The notes under the pieces were generated by a model. The model was not told the origin of the DNA. It did no database searches and was given only the letters and a program-made list of their open reading frames with translations. The translations under genes were made by a program, and so were the position numbers. This document shows, piece after piece, positions 26,989 through 35,009 of a DNA stretch of 64,000 bases; position 1 is the first letter of the stretch, and every line of letters begins with the position of its first letter. The DNA is from Nevskia soli DSM 19509 (GTDB taxonomy: Bacteria; Pseudomonadota; Gammaproteobacteria; Nevskiales; Nevskiaceae), in contig NZ_KL544000.1 in the NCBI RefSeq assembly GCF_000711955.1, positions 1 through 64,000 of the forward strand. The letters run 5' to 3'.

Positions 26989-28154
26989 GCAAAGCGCCTT
27001 TCAGCCAGCGCCTGCTCAAGTGGTTCGATGTACACGGCCGGCATGACCTGCCCTGGCAGGAGCCGCGCACGCCCTACCGCGTCTGGCTGGCTGAAATCAT
27101 GTTGCAGCAGACGCAGGTCGCCGCCGTCATTCCCTATTTCCAGCGCTTTGTCGCGCGTTTCCCCGATCTCGCTACCCTGGCGGCGGCGCCTGCCGACGAC
27201 GTGCTGCAGCACTGGGCGGGCCTGGGCTACTACGCACGCGCGCGAAACCTGCAGCGCGCGGCGCAGCTCATCGTCAGCGAGCACGGCGGCGAGTTCCCGC
27301 GCGACATCGAGGCGGTGACCGCGCTGCCCGGCATCGGCCGCTCCACCGCCGGCGCCATCCTGGCCCAGGCCTGCGGCCAGCGCCACGCCATCCTCGACGG
27401 CAACGTCAAGCGCGTGCTGGCGCGCCACGGTGCTATCGCCGGCTGGCCGGGTGAACCGAAGGTGAGCAAGCAACTCTGGGCGCTCTCGGAAGCACTGCTG
27501 CCGAAGCGGCGCCTGACCGACTACACCCAGGCCATCATGGATCTGGGCGCCACGCTCTGCGCCGCGCGCAAGCCGGCCTGCACGCGCTGCCCGGTGAGTG
27601 CCGACTGCAAGGCCTTCCTCGGCAATCGCGTCGGCGAGTTCCCCTCGTCGCGGCCGAAACGCGAGCGGCCGCTGCGCCACGCGCGCCTGCTGCTGATCGA
27701 GAATGCGGTGGGCGAGCTGCTCTTCGAGCGCCGCCCGCCGGCCGGTATCTGGGGCGGCCTGTGGTGCCTGCCGGTGCTCGAAGGCGAGGCCGATGAGGGT
27801 GCGGACCCCGCCGCCTGGGTGCTCCAGCGGCACGGCCTGCGCGTGCAGTCCCTGGCCACGCTGCCGTCCCTCAGCCACGCCTTCACCCATTTCGAACTGG
27901 AGCTGAGTCCGCTGCGTCTGCGCGCCAGGTCAGCCGGCAACACGCTGGGCGAGCGCAGCGAGCTGCGCTGGATTAACATTGCGGCCGATGATCTGCCTGG
28001 CTTGCCCGCGCCGGTCAGCAAGCTGCTCCGCGCGCTGAACCGGCCGGTGCCGATCGATCCGCAGGGCAGCCTGCTGTTCGCCGAAGAAGGCCAGACGGCA
28101 TCGGGCCGCACCGAACGCCCCAAGCCCAGGAAACGGCGGGCGTCCACCCCTTAA
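26985..28154 (+). CDS. mutY: A/G-specific adenine glycosylase
   Basis: 389 residues. It removes A mispaired with 8-oxoG. Catalytic Glu37 (LAEIMLQQTQ) and Asp138 (ILDGNVKRVL) match the E. coli numbering. The HhH motif LPGIGRSTAGA is at 114-124, and the 4Fe-4S cluster is C192-x6-C199-x2-C202-x5-C208. The C-terminal NUDIX-like domain (about 230-355) recognises 8-oxoG. The start overlaps the preceding gene by 4 bp (ATGA). A basic tail (PKPRKRRASTP) is added at the end. Confidence 0.97.
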   Translation: MSKAPFSQRLLKWFDVHGRHDLPWQEPRTPYRVWLAEIMLQQTQVAAVIPYFQRFVARFPDLATLAAAPADDVLQHWAGLGYYARARNLQRAAQLIVSEHGGEFPRDIEAVTALPGIGRSTAGAILAQACGQRHAILDGNVKRVLARHGAIAGWPGEPKVSKQLWALSEALLPKRRLTDYTQAIMDLGATLCAARKPACTRCPVSADCKAFLGNRVGEFPSSRPKRERPLRHARLLLIENAVGELLFERRPPAGIWGGLWCLPVLEGEADEGADPAAWVLQRHGLRVQSLATLPSLSHAFTHFELELSPLRLRARSAGNTLGERSELRWINIAADDLPGLPAPVSKLLRALNRPVPIDPQGSLLFAEEGQTASGRTERPKPRKRRASTP

Positions 28155-28170
28155 TTCCCCCCAGGTAGCC

Positions 28171-28446
28171 ATGACCCGCACCGTTCAATGCATCAAGCTC
28201 GGCAAAGAAGCCGAAGGCCTGCCCAAGCCGCCCATCCCCGGCGCGCTCGGCCAGCGTATTTTCGAACAGGTCTCGAAGCAGGCCTGGCAGGACTGGCTCG
28301 CCCACCAGACGCGCCTGATCAATGAATACCGGCTTGTGCTGGCCGACGCCCCGGCGCGCAAGTTCCTCGCCGAGGAAATGGAAAAATTCTTTTTCGGCGG
28401 CGAACTCGCCACCACCCACTACGTGCCGCCTCCGCCGAAACCTTGA
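28171..28446 (+). CDS. yggX: Fe(2+)-trafficking protein YggX
   Basis: 91 residues. MTRTVQCIKLGKEAEGL with conserved Cys7, PPIPGALGQRIFEQVSKQAWQDWLAHQTRLINEYRL and the C-terminal FFFGGE are diagnostic. It protects Fe-S proteins from oxidative damage. It follows mutY by 16 bp, the same mutY-yggX order as in E. coli, and its client could be the MutY cluster. Confidence 0.97.
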   Translation: MTRTVQCIKLGKEAEGLPKPPIPGALGQRIFEQVSKQAWQDWLAHQTRLINEYRLVLADAPARKFLAEEMEKFFFGGELATTHYVPPPPKP

Positions 28447-28469
28447 CGGCGCGCGTCCTCTCGCGTCTA

Positions 28470-28488
28470 ATTGCGCGCTCCGCGCAAT
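28470..28488. other. Short hairpin just upstream of tRNA-Phe
   Basis: ATTGCGCG-CTC-CGCGCAAT is a perfect 8-bp stem ending two bases before the tRNA 5' end. It could terminate yggX transcription or structure the tRNA leader. It lacks a T-tract. Confidence 0.4.
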
Positions 28489-28490
28489 GC

Positions 28491-28566
28491 GGCCGGGTAG
28501 CTCAGTCGGTAGAGCAGGGGATTGAAAATCCCCGTGTCGGCGGTTCGATTCCGTCCCCGGCCACCA
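28491..28566 (+). tRNA. tRNA-Phe (anticodon GAA)
   Basis: A 76-nt cloverleaf including an encoded CCA end. Acceptor GGCCGGG pairs with CCCGGCC, D-arm GCTCAGTCGGTAGAGC, anticodon arm GGGGATTGAAAATCCCC with anticodon GAA, T-arm GGCGGTTCGATTCCGTC. Directly follows yggX on the same strand. Confidence 0.97.
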
Positions 28567-29069
28567 CTTTATTCCCTGTGGATCAAAGACTTATTCGTCT
28601 TTACCCCGCTCGGAGCGGAACCACTTTGGGTCGCCGTGCCGCCAATCCGGCACGCCGCCACCCTGAGATGATCCGCCGCGAGGTGGCAACCGCATGACCA
28701 TCTCGTGCGTTGAGCAGCCGCCAGGCTCCGTCATCTCTTGCAGGCTGGCCCGCTTTGCGCGCGTCAGGACGCTCAGGAGTGCCGCAGATCCCGCCAGCGG
28801 AAATCCATGATTCCCCGCCAGCTCGCAAGCCCGTTTCCAGGCTTTCTTCTTACAGCGCTCGACTGATTGCCGGCATACGTAAACATGTAGTCCGGATGCC
28901 AAAGCTGCCTGCCAGTACCGTACTGCTTTCGTCATCCCCGGATTCCAAGCTCGACGGTGCGGCGACCGGCGACGGCGACGTTTCACGGAACATCCGGCGC
29001 TTCATTTGCGGCCATGCAAGCTGGCAGGTCCAGCCGGACGATCACCCACGACAACACTCCCGACAGTAA
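28567..29069. other. Gene-poor region after tRNA-Phe
   Basis: Between the tRNA and the glk promoter region no recognised gene is seen. A minus-strand reading frame (28986-28591, 131 codons) has a peptide that looks partly protein-like, including GNHGFPLAGSAALLSVLTRAKRASLQEM and THEMVMRLPPRG. It has no known domain and may be an unrecognised small gene or a remnant. No integrase or attachment-site duplication was noticed. Confidence 0.3.
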
Positions 29070-29087
29070 TTGACAGCGCTGTCAATT
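29068..29087. promoter_or_regulatory. LacI-type operator upstream of glk
   Basis: AATTGACAGCGCTGTCAATT is a perfect 20-bp palindrome about 47 bp before the glucokinase start. The central CG and CAGCGCTG core are typical of LacI/GalR operators. It is the best of four matching sites in the carbohydrate island. Confidence 0.85.
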
Positions 29088-29133
29088 CTCTCCAAGCTGC
29101 GCGGGCGCCATGGGCGTCGAATAGGGGATCAAC

Positions 29134-30129
29134 ATGACGGGAGTTATGGACAGTCCAATACTGGTGGCCGATATCGGCGGGACCAAGGCACGTTTCGCCC
29201 TGAGTGCAGCAGGGCCTGGGCGAGGGCCGCATCTCTGGGCAATGCATGAATTCTGGGTGGACCACTTTGATTCCCTGGCGGAGGCGATCCAGTACTACTT
29301 GACTCGACTCCACGAGCCGCTGCCGCGCCGCGCGGTGATCGCCGTAGCTTCGCCAGTCACCGGCGGCCACATTCAGTTCAGCAACAGCCCCTGGTCGTTT
29401 TCAATCGCCGCACTCCAGGCCGAAGCCGGATTGGAGAAGCTCGAGGTCATCAATGATTTCGCTGCACTCGGCAGGGCCGTTCCTCATCTTGAAGCGGCAG
29501 ACCTTCGTGCCATCGGCGCCGTTCCGGAGCCCCTCTTGCATGATGAGCATGAGCGACAGTGTGCCGTCCTGGGGCCGGGTACCGGATTGGGCGTGTGCCG
29601 TATAGTTTTGCGCCAGGGGCCGCCGTTGGTGCTGGAAACCGAAGGCGGCCACATCGGCTTCGCGCCCGCCGATGCCTACGAAGCGGCAATTCTCGCCTTC
29701 CTGTTGCGGCGTTATCCGCGAGTTTCGGTGGAGCGGTTGATTTCAGGGCCGGGGCTGGAGAATCTTCACGCTGCGGTTTGCACCATCGACGACAGTCCAC
29801 GCAGCGCCGGCGGCCCGGTGGAAATCATCGCAGGCGCGCAGCGGGGCGAAGCCACCTGCACTCGCGCGGTGGAATTGTTCTGCTCCATTCTGGGAAGCTT
29901 TGCAGGCGACGTCGCGTTGCTGCACGGCGCTTGGCACGGCCTGTACCTCGGTGGAGGCATGACCGCACGGCTGTTGCCCTGGATCCGCAACGGCGCGTTC
30001 CGGCAGCGCTTCGAAGCCAAGGGGCGTTTCGAGGCATTGATGCGCGGCATCCCGACCCACGCCATTACGCATGCCCAACCCGGCCTGCTCGGCGCCGCCG
30101 CCTGCGCTCTGGATGGCTTCCGCAGCTGA
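29134..30129 (+). CDS. glk: Glucokinase (ROK-unrelated Glk family)
   Basis: 331 residues of the bacterial Glk family: phosphate-binding ADIGGTKARFAL at 11-22, NDFAALGRA with the catalytic Asp near 109, LGPGTGLGVC near 149, and EGGHIGFAP near 171 contacting glucose. It phosphorylates intracellular glucose to glucose-6-phosphate. A second in-frame ATG at 29146 is possible. A LacI-type operator lies upstream. It is the first gene of the carbohydrate island and would handle glucose released by the GH3 enzyme. Confidence 0.93.
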   Translation: MTGVMDSPILVADIGGTKARFALSAAGPGRGPHLWAMHEFWVDHFDSLAEAIQYYLTRLHEPLPRRAVIAVASPVTGGHIQFSNSPWSFSIAALQAEAGLEKLEVINDFAALGRAVPHLEAADLRAIGAVPEPLLHDEHERQCAVLGPGTGLGVCRIVLRQGPPLVLETEGGHIGFAPADAYEAAILAFLLRRYPRVSVERLISGPGLENLHAAVCTIDDSPRSAGGPVEIIAGAQRGEATCTRAVELFCSILGSFAGDVALLHGAWHGLYLGGGMTARLLPWIRNGAFRQRFEAKGRFEALMRGIPTHAITHAQPGLLGAAACALDGFRS

Positions 30130-30164
30130 GCGGAAAACATTCAAGCAGCAGATTGATTGTCCTG

Positions 30165-30180
30165 TTGACAGCGCTGTCAA
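30165..30180. promoter_or_regulatory. LacI-type operator upstream of the TonB-dependent receptor
   Basis: TTGACAGCGCTGTCAA, identical in its 16-bp core to the glk site, lies 248 bp upstream of the receptor start. The leader between the operator and the start contains three copies of CCAGCGGCAA (near 30200, 30239 and 30320) of unknown meaning. Confidence 0.85.
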
Positions 30181-30427
30181 AATGGCGCAGCCTACATTCC
30201 AGCGGCAAGCAAATGCAGCGTCCAGGATCAAGCCAGGCCAGCGGCAAGCCAGCCGATCGGCCTAGGGGGAGGGGTTCGACAGAACAGCGAAGACAAATGA
30301 AATGGGCCGGCGCAGGCCGGGCCAGCGGCAAATCCAAACGGAAGTAACACCAGGCCCGCGGCCTAATCCGCGGCGAGAGGGACCGCGCATCACAGCGCAG
30401 GGCCCCGAGATGGAGGAGACCATCGAA

Positions 30428-32824
30428 ATGAAGCAGACGAGATTTCGCAGGAAAGCCCTGCCGATCCAGGCGGCGATCATGGTTCTGTTCGCGGGCGCCG
30501 GCGCGGCGCTGGCGGACGATGCCGCCCCGACAGCCATCCAGGAGGTCACGGTCACCGCGACCAAGCGTTCGACCTCCTTGCAGCAGACCCCGGTCGCCGT
30601 CACCGCGGTAAACGCGCAGGCGCTGGAAAACAACCACGTCATGACCATCGAGGATGTGGTGCATCTGGTGCCGAGTTTCCAGGCCACCTCGGAGGGCGAT
30701 CACGGCGTGATCACCATGACGATGCGCGGCATCGGCAACGACAGCGCCAAGACCGAGTACGCCGACCCGGAGGTCGCGCTGTTCGTCGACGGCATCTACG
30801 CGCCGCGCGCCGAGGGTGCCGCGACGCTGCTGTTCGACATGGACTCCGTCGAGGTGCTGCGCGGACCGCAAGGCACGTTATGGGGCCGCAACTCCACCGT
30901 CGGCGCGGTCAACATGCAGACCGCCAAGCCGGTGCTGAACCAGAGCTTCGGCATGGCCCAGGGCGGAGCGGGTGACTACAACCGTTACGGTGCGCGTGGC
31001 GCCTTCAACCTGCCTGTCACCAACACGCTGGCGCTGCGCTTCGCCTTCGTCCATGAACAGCACGACGGTTACGTCGGCTACCAGGAAGCGCCCCATCCTT
31101 CGGTGGCCGACCAGCAGGCTGCTTACAACGCCGCCGGCATCACCAGCAAACCATTCGAGCCGCTCAACCCCGATCTGTTCGTGCAGGGCGGCCCGCGCTA
31201 CAACTCCCAGGATCAAAGCGCGGTGCGCCTCAGCGCCTTGTGGAAGCCGCTCGACCGCTTCACCTGGAACATCTCCTACGAATACTTCATCGACCGCGGC
31301 ACGCCGGGCATGAACCTGCTGCAGACGCCGCGGCCGGGGCAGGACTTCTGGTCGGCGCTGATCGACACGGCGCCCTACCTGCACCGCAATGTCAGTACTT
31401 TGCGCAGCCGCATCGATTACGGCATCAACGATTACCTCAACCTGTCCTACATAGCCGGCTACTCGCGCTTCACCGGCTCCTCCGACTTCGACCAGGATGG
31501 CGGCGCGACGGTGCCGACCAGTTTCACCACCGGCGCAACCTTCCAGGAGGACCGCACCAACTACTCGCGCTACCTCAACTACAGCCACGAACTGGAGCTG
31601 CAGTCCGCCGGCAAGCACGAGGTGGACTGGATCCTCGGCCTGTACTACGCCGCCGAGGACAACAGCATCCGCTTCGACATCCCGATCTTCAACGGTACAA
31701 AGCAGGGCACGGTTAACTGGCAGGGTTCATTCATCCAGCCCAAGGAAACGGTGGCATCGAAGGCGGCGTTTGGCCAAGCCACCTGGAATCTGACCCAGGC
31801 CTTGCACCTCACTGGCGGCGTGCGTTACACGGAGGACGATCGCAAGAACGAGGGCGGTACCAACAATGGCTGGAACCCCACCGCCAACCCGCCGTCCGGC
31901 GGCGACGTGCCGATTGATCCGGGCAGCGATCCGTTTGCCCAGGGTTCGGGCTTCACCACCTATCAGCACAACGACGGCCACTTCACTGGCAACAAGGTGA
32001 CCTGGCTGGGGCGCGCCAGTTACGACTTCAGCCACGATTTCATGGCCTACACCAGCATTGCCACTGGTTACAAGTCCGGCGGTCTGCAAGACGGCGGGGT
32101 GCACTACGGCCCGGAGACGCTGACCAACTACGAGCTCGGCACCAAGAACACCTTCTTCAATGGCCGGGTGCGCTTCAACAACGCCCTCTACTACGAAAAC
32201 TTCAAGGATTTCCAGTTCAGCGCACCGGTCACCAATCCGGACGGCACTCATTCGCTCGCGACCAGCAACGCCCAGGGCGCCAGGGTCTACGGCCTGGAGT
32301 CGGAGCTGGCGGTCAAGCTGACGCGCGACGACCGGGCGCAGCTGACCATGGCCTACACGCACACCCGTCTTGGCCACCTGATCGCCGGCAGCAACGACTA
32401 CACGCTGCCGTCTCCCTGCGTCGATCGCAACGGCAATCCAGTGAGCGGCATCAGCAATTGCTTGGACGTGACCGACCACGACCTGCCGCACGCGCCCACC
32501 TTCGCCGCCCAGCTGCTGTACGAGCACAGCTTCCGTTTCGACAACGGTGCGGTGCTGGCGCCGCGGGTCAGCACGCACTTCGAGACCGGCAGCTGGCTCA
32601 GCGTGTTCAACCTCGGCGATGGCGACCGCCAGAAGTCCTACACCCGTACCGACTTGGCGTTGCGCTACTCGGCGGCGGGTCCCAAGCCCTGGTGGATCGA
32701 TCTATTCGTGCAGAACGTTGAGGACGGCAAGATCAAGACCAATGCGCAGAACGCTTTCGGCCCGTGGCAAGCGCAGTACCTGCCGCCACGGACCTTCGGC
32801 GTCAATCTCGGCGTGGATTTCTGA
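30428..32824 (+). CDS. TonB-dependent outer-membrane receptor
   Basis: 798 residues. A signal peptide (about 1-33, ending AALADD) precedes QEVTVTATKRSTSLQQTP, a TonB-box/plug start. The plug domain has LVPSFQATSE and VEVLRGPQGTLWGRNSTVGAVNMQT near 140-165, and a 22-strand barrel ends in FGVNLGVDF with a terminal Phe. No N-terminal signalling extension is present, so it is a pure transporter. With the adjacent sugar transporters, glucokinase and GH3, it probably imports an oligosaccharide across the outer membrane. Start chosen at ATG 30428, with GGAGG upstream. Confidence 0.93.
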   Translation: MKQTRFRRKALPIQAAIMVLFAGAGAALADDAAPTAIQEVTVTATKRSTSLQQTPVAVTAVNAQALENNHVMTIEDVVHLVPSFQATSEGDHGVITMTMRGIGNDSAKTEYADPEVALFVDGIYAPRAEGAATLLFDMDSVEVLRGPQGTLWGRNSTVGAVNMQTAKPVLNQSFGMAQGGAGDYNRYGARGAFNLPVTNTLALRFAFVHEQHDGYVGYQEAPHPSVADQQAAYNAAGITSKPFEPLNPDLFVQGGPRYNSQDQSAVRLSALWKPLDRFTWNISYEYFIDRGTPGMNLLQTPRPGQDFWSALIDTAPYLHRNVSTLRSRIDYGINDYLNLSYIAGYSRFTGSSDFDQDGGATVPTSFTTGATFQEDRTNYSRYLNYSHELELQSAGKHEVDWILGLYYAAEDNSIRFDIPIFNGTKQGTVNWQGSFIQPKETVASKAAFGQATWNLTQALHLTGGVRYTEDDRKNEGGTNNGWNPTANPPSGGDVPIDPGSDPFAQGSGFTTYQHNDGHFTGNKVTWLGRASYDFSHDFMAYTSIATGYKSGGLQDGGVHYGPETLTNYELGTKNTFFNGRVRFNNALYYENFKDFQFSAPVTNPDGTHSLATSNAQGARVYGLESELAVKLTRDDRAQLTMAYTHTRLGHLIAGSNDYTLPSPCVDRNGNPVSGISNCLDVTDHDLPHAPTFAAQLLYEHSFRFDNGAVLAPRVSTHFETGSWLSVFNLGDGDRQKSYTRTDLALRYSAAGPKPWWIDLFVQNVEDGKIKTNAQNAFGPWQAQYLPPRTFGVNLGVDF

Positions 32825-32844
32825 GCAGGGTGCGCGGCATCGGA

Positions 32845-34329
32845 ATGGATAAGCGAATGGAGGCGGCATCACAAGAACCGGGCCTGACCATGCGGCTGAC
32901 ACTGGTCGCGGCGTTGGGCGGACTGCTGTTCGGCTACGACACGGCGGTGATCTCCGGCGCTGTTGGCTCGATCGATACGGTGTTCATCGATCCGCTCCAT
33001 TTGAGCGAGACCTGGCGCAATACTCTGTCGGGGCTGACCGTGTCCAGTGCCCTGTTCGGTTGCGTGCTGGGCAGCGTCATCGCCGGCGGCATCGCCGACC
33101 GCTACGGCCGCAGGACGGGCCTGATCGTGGCGGCGATCCTGTTCCTTCTCTCCGCCATCGGCACGGCGGTACCGGAAGCGGGGCTGCAGCCGCTGGGCAG
33201 TACCGGCCTGCCGGCGCTGATTGCCTTCAACCTCTACCGTCTGTTATGCGGTGCAGGCATCGGCGTCGCTTCGATGCTGTCGCCGCTGTACATCGCGGAG
33301 ATCGCGCCGAAGGAGCGGCGCGGGCAGCTGGTCTCGCTGTACCAGATGGCCATCGTCGTCGGAATCGTCACCGTCTATTTCGTCAATTGGCTGATCGCCC
33401 GCGGCGGCGACGCCGCCTGGCTTGACCACATCGGCTGGCGCCTGATGCTCGGCTCGGAAAGCTTGCCGGCCATGCTGTTCCTGGCCTTGCTGGCGGGCGT
33501 GCCGGACACGCCGCGCTGGCTGATGCTGCGCGGACGCGAGGCCGAGGCGCTGCGGGTGCTGCAGCGTGTCGCGGGCGCGGTGCAGGCGCCGCAGATCCTG
33601 TCCGAGATCGGCGCCAGCCTCAAGGCCACGGCGGCGCCGCGCCTGCTCGGCTATGGCTGGACCGTGATCCTGGTGGGTCTGGCGCTGTCGGTGTTCCAGC
33701 AGCTGGTCGGCATCAACGCGGTGCTGTACTACGCGCCGCTGATGTTCCGCAATCTCGGCGCCGGCAGCGACAGCGCCCTGCTGCAGACCGTGGTGATCGG
33801 CGCCGCCAATATGCTGTCCACGCTGATCGCCATCTACGCAGTCGACCATCTCGGCCGCAAGCCGCTGCTGATCGTCGGCGCCGCCGCCATGGCGCTGCCG
33901 ATGCTGCTGCTCGGCTACCTGTTCAGTGTTCATTCGCAAGGCGGCGCCGCGCTGTTCTGCGTGCTGGTCTACATCGTCGGCTTCGCCATGTCCTGGGGGC
34001 CGGTGGTGTGGGTGATGCTGTCCGAGATCTTCCCCGGCGCGATCCGCGGCAAGGCCATGGCGGTGGTGGTGGCGGCACAATGGATCACCAACCTGGCGGT
34101 GTCGTGGTCGTTCAAGGTGCTGGATGGCAACTCCTTTCTCAACCAGTGGCTCAACCACGGTTTCGCCTACTACCTGTACGGACTGATGAGCGTGCTCGCC
34201 GGCTTGTTCGTGTGGCGCTGCGTGCCGGAGACCGCCGGGCACAGCCTGGAGTCGATCCAGGGGTTGTGGACGCGCGGCGGTCCTCGTGCCGCCGCTCCCC
34301 CGGCAGCGCGCGCGCATGACTGGGCGTGA
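32845..34329 (+). CDS. Sugar-porter family MFS transporter (XylE/GalP-like)
   Basis: 494 residues, 12 TM. Sugar-porter signatures: GGLLFGYDTAVISGA near 19-33, ADRYGRRTGL near 87-96, PKERRGQLVSLYQM near 153-166, PDTPRWLMLRGREAEAL in the loop, QQLVGINAVLYYAP near 289-302, and VPETAGHSLESI at the end. It likely imports a monosaccharide with H+. It is 20 bp after the receptor gene and so in the same transcript. Substrate by context is glucose or a related hexose. The ATG at 32857 is an alternative start. Confidence 0.92.
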   Translation: MDKRMEAASQEPGLTMRLTLVAALGGLLFGYDTAVISGAVGSIDTVFIDPLHLSETWRNTLSGLTVSSALFGCVLGSVIAGGIADRYGRRTGLIVAAILFLLSAIGTAVPEAGLQPLGSTGLPALIAFNLYRLLCGAGIGVASMLSPLYIAEIAPKERRGQLVSLYQMAIVVGIVTVYFVNWLIARGGDAAWLDHIGWRLMLGSESLPAMLFLALLAGVPDTPRWLMLRGREAEALRVLQRVAGAVQAPQILSEIGASLKATAAPRLLGYGWTVILVGLALSVFQQLVGINAVLYYAPLMFRNLGAGSDSALLQTVVIGAANMLSTLIAIYAVDHLGRKPLLIVGAAAMALPMLLLGYLFSVHSQGGAALFCVLVYIVGFAMSWGPVVWVMLSEIFPGAIRGKAMAVVVAAQWITNLAVSWSFKVLDGNSFLNQWLNHGFAYYLYGLMSVLAGLFVWRCVPETAGHSLESIQGLWTRGGPRAAAPPAARAHDWA

Positions 34330-34566
34330 ACCGGGAAGGTGTTTCGTCCGCGGGACGCTCCCGGCCGCGGATTTGCTGTGAGCCGGAACGATCCTGTCGG
34401 CGGCGTGGTACGCCCAACCCGCCCCGGCCTGCCGGCCTCGGTATTCCTGGTCCGCGCCGCGGTACGGGCCAGGAGCTTTTTTCCCATCTGGCCAGTCCGC
34501 TGAAGGACGGCCTGTGGGCAGGGACACCGCCGCCCGGCAGCGCGGTCCGCGCCAGGAGAGGAACCG

Positions 34567-34989
34567 ATGCATCCAGCTGAAGCGGCCCACGGCGAGGGCG
34601 TGCTGCTCGCCACCTTGTTGCAATTGATCGTTATCGTGCTGGTGGCGCGCGGCGGCACCCTGCTCGGCCTGGACAGCTTTTCCGACTGGAGCTGGTGCGC
34701 GCTGATCGTGCTCGTCGCCGGCGCGGCCAAGATCGTCCCGGTGTATTTCGCCGCGCGCGCCGCAGGGATGCGGAACGAGGACGCCGCCGCCTGCGGCGTG
34801 CTGATGAACACGCGCGCCTTGATGGAACTGGTGGTGCTGAACATCGGCCTCGACCTCGGCTTCATCCCGCCGAAGGTCTTCACCCTGCTGGTGATCATGG
34901 CCGTGGCCACCACCCTGGTCACTGCGCCCCTGCTGCGCCTGCGTTATCGCCGCAGCGGGCGCCTGCTGGTCATCGCCACCGAAGCCTGA
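34567..34989 (+). pseudogene. CPA2-type cation:proton antiporter remnant with internal deletion
   Basis: 140 codons with an intact frame. The first ~35 residues (HGEGVLLATLLQLIVIVLVARGGTLL) look like TM1 of a CPA2 antiporter. The rest (LIVLVAGAAKIVPVYFAARAAGMRNEDAAACGVLMNTRALMELVVLNIGLDLGFIPPKVF) is the conserved C-terminal helical part. Full-length relatives are about 400 residues or more, so some 250 central residues, including the ion-binding helices, are missing. A ribosome site GAGAGGAA is retained. It may be a decayed gene or, less likely, a repurposed small membrane protein. Confidence 0.65.
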
Positions 34990-35009
34990 TCCCCCTGAAA
35001 CGCATATTC

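Noticed and set aside
28491..29133. Integrated mobile element at tRNA-Phe
   Set aside because: No integrase gene and no second copy of the tRNA 3' end were seen within the window.
34695..35009. Upstream extension of the GH3 frame
   Set aside because: The added residues are an Arg-rich shadow of the antiporter remnant. A proper signal peptide starts at 35010.
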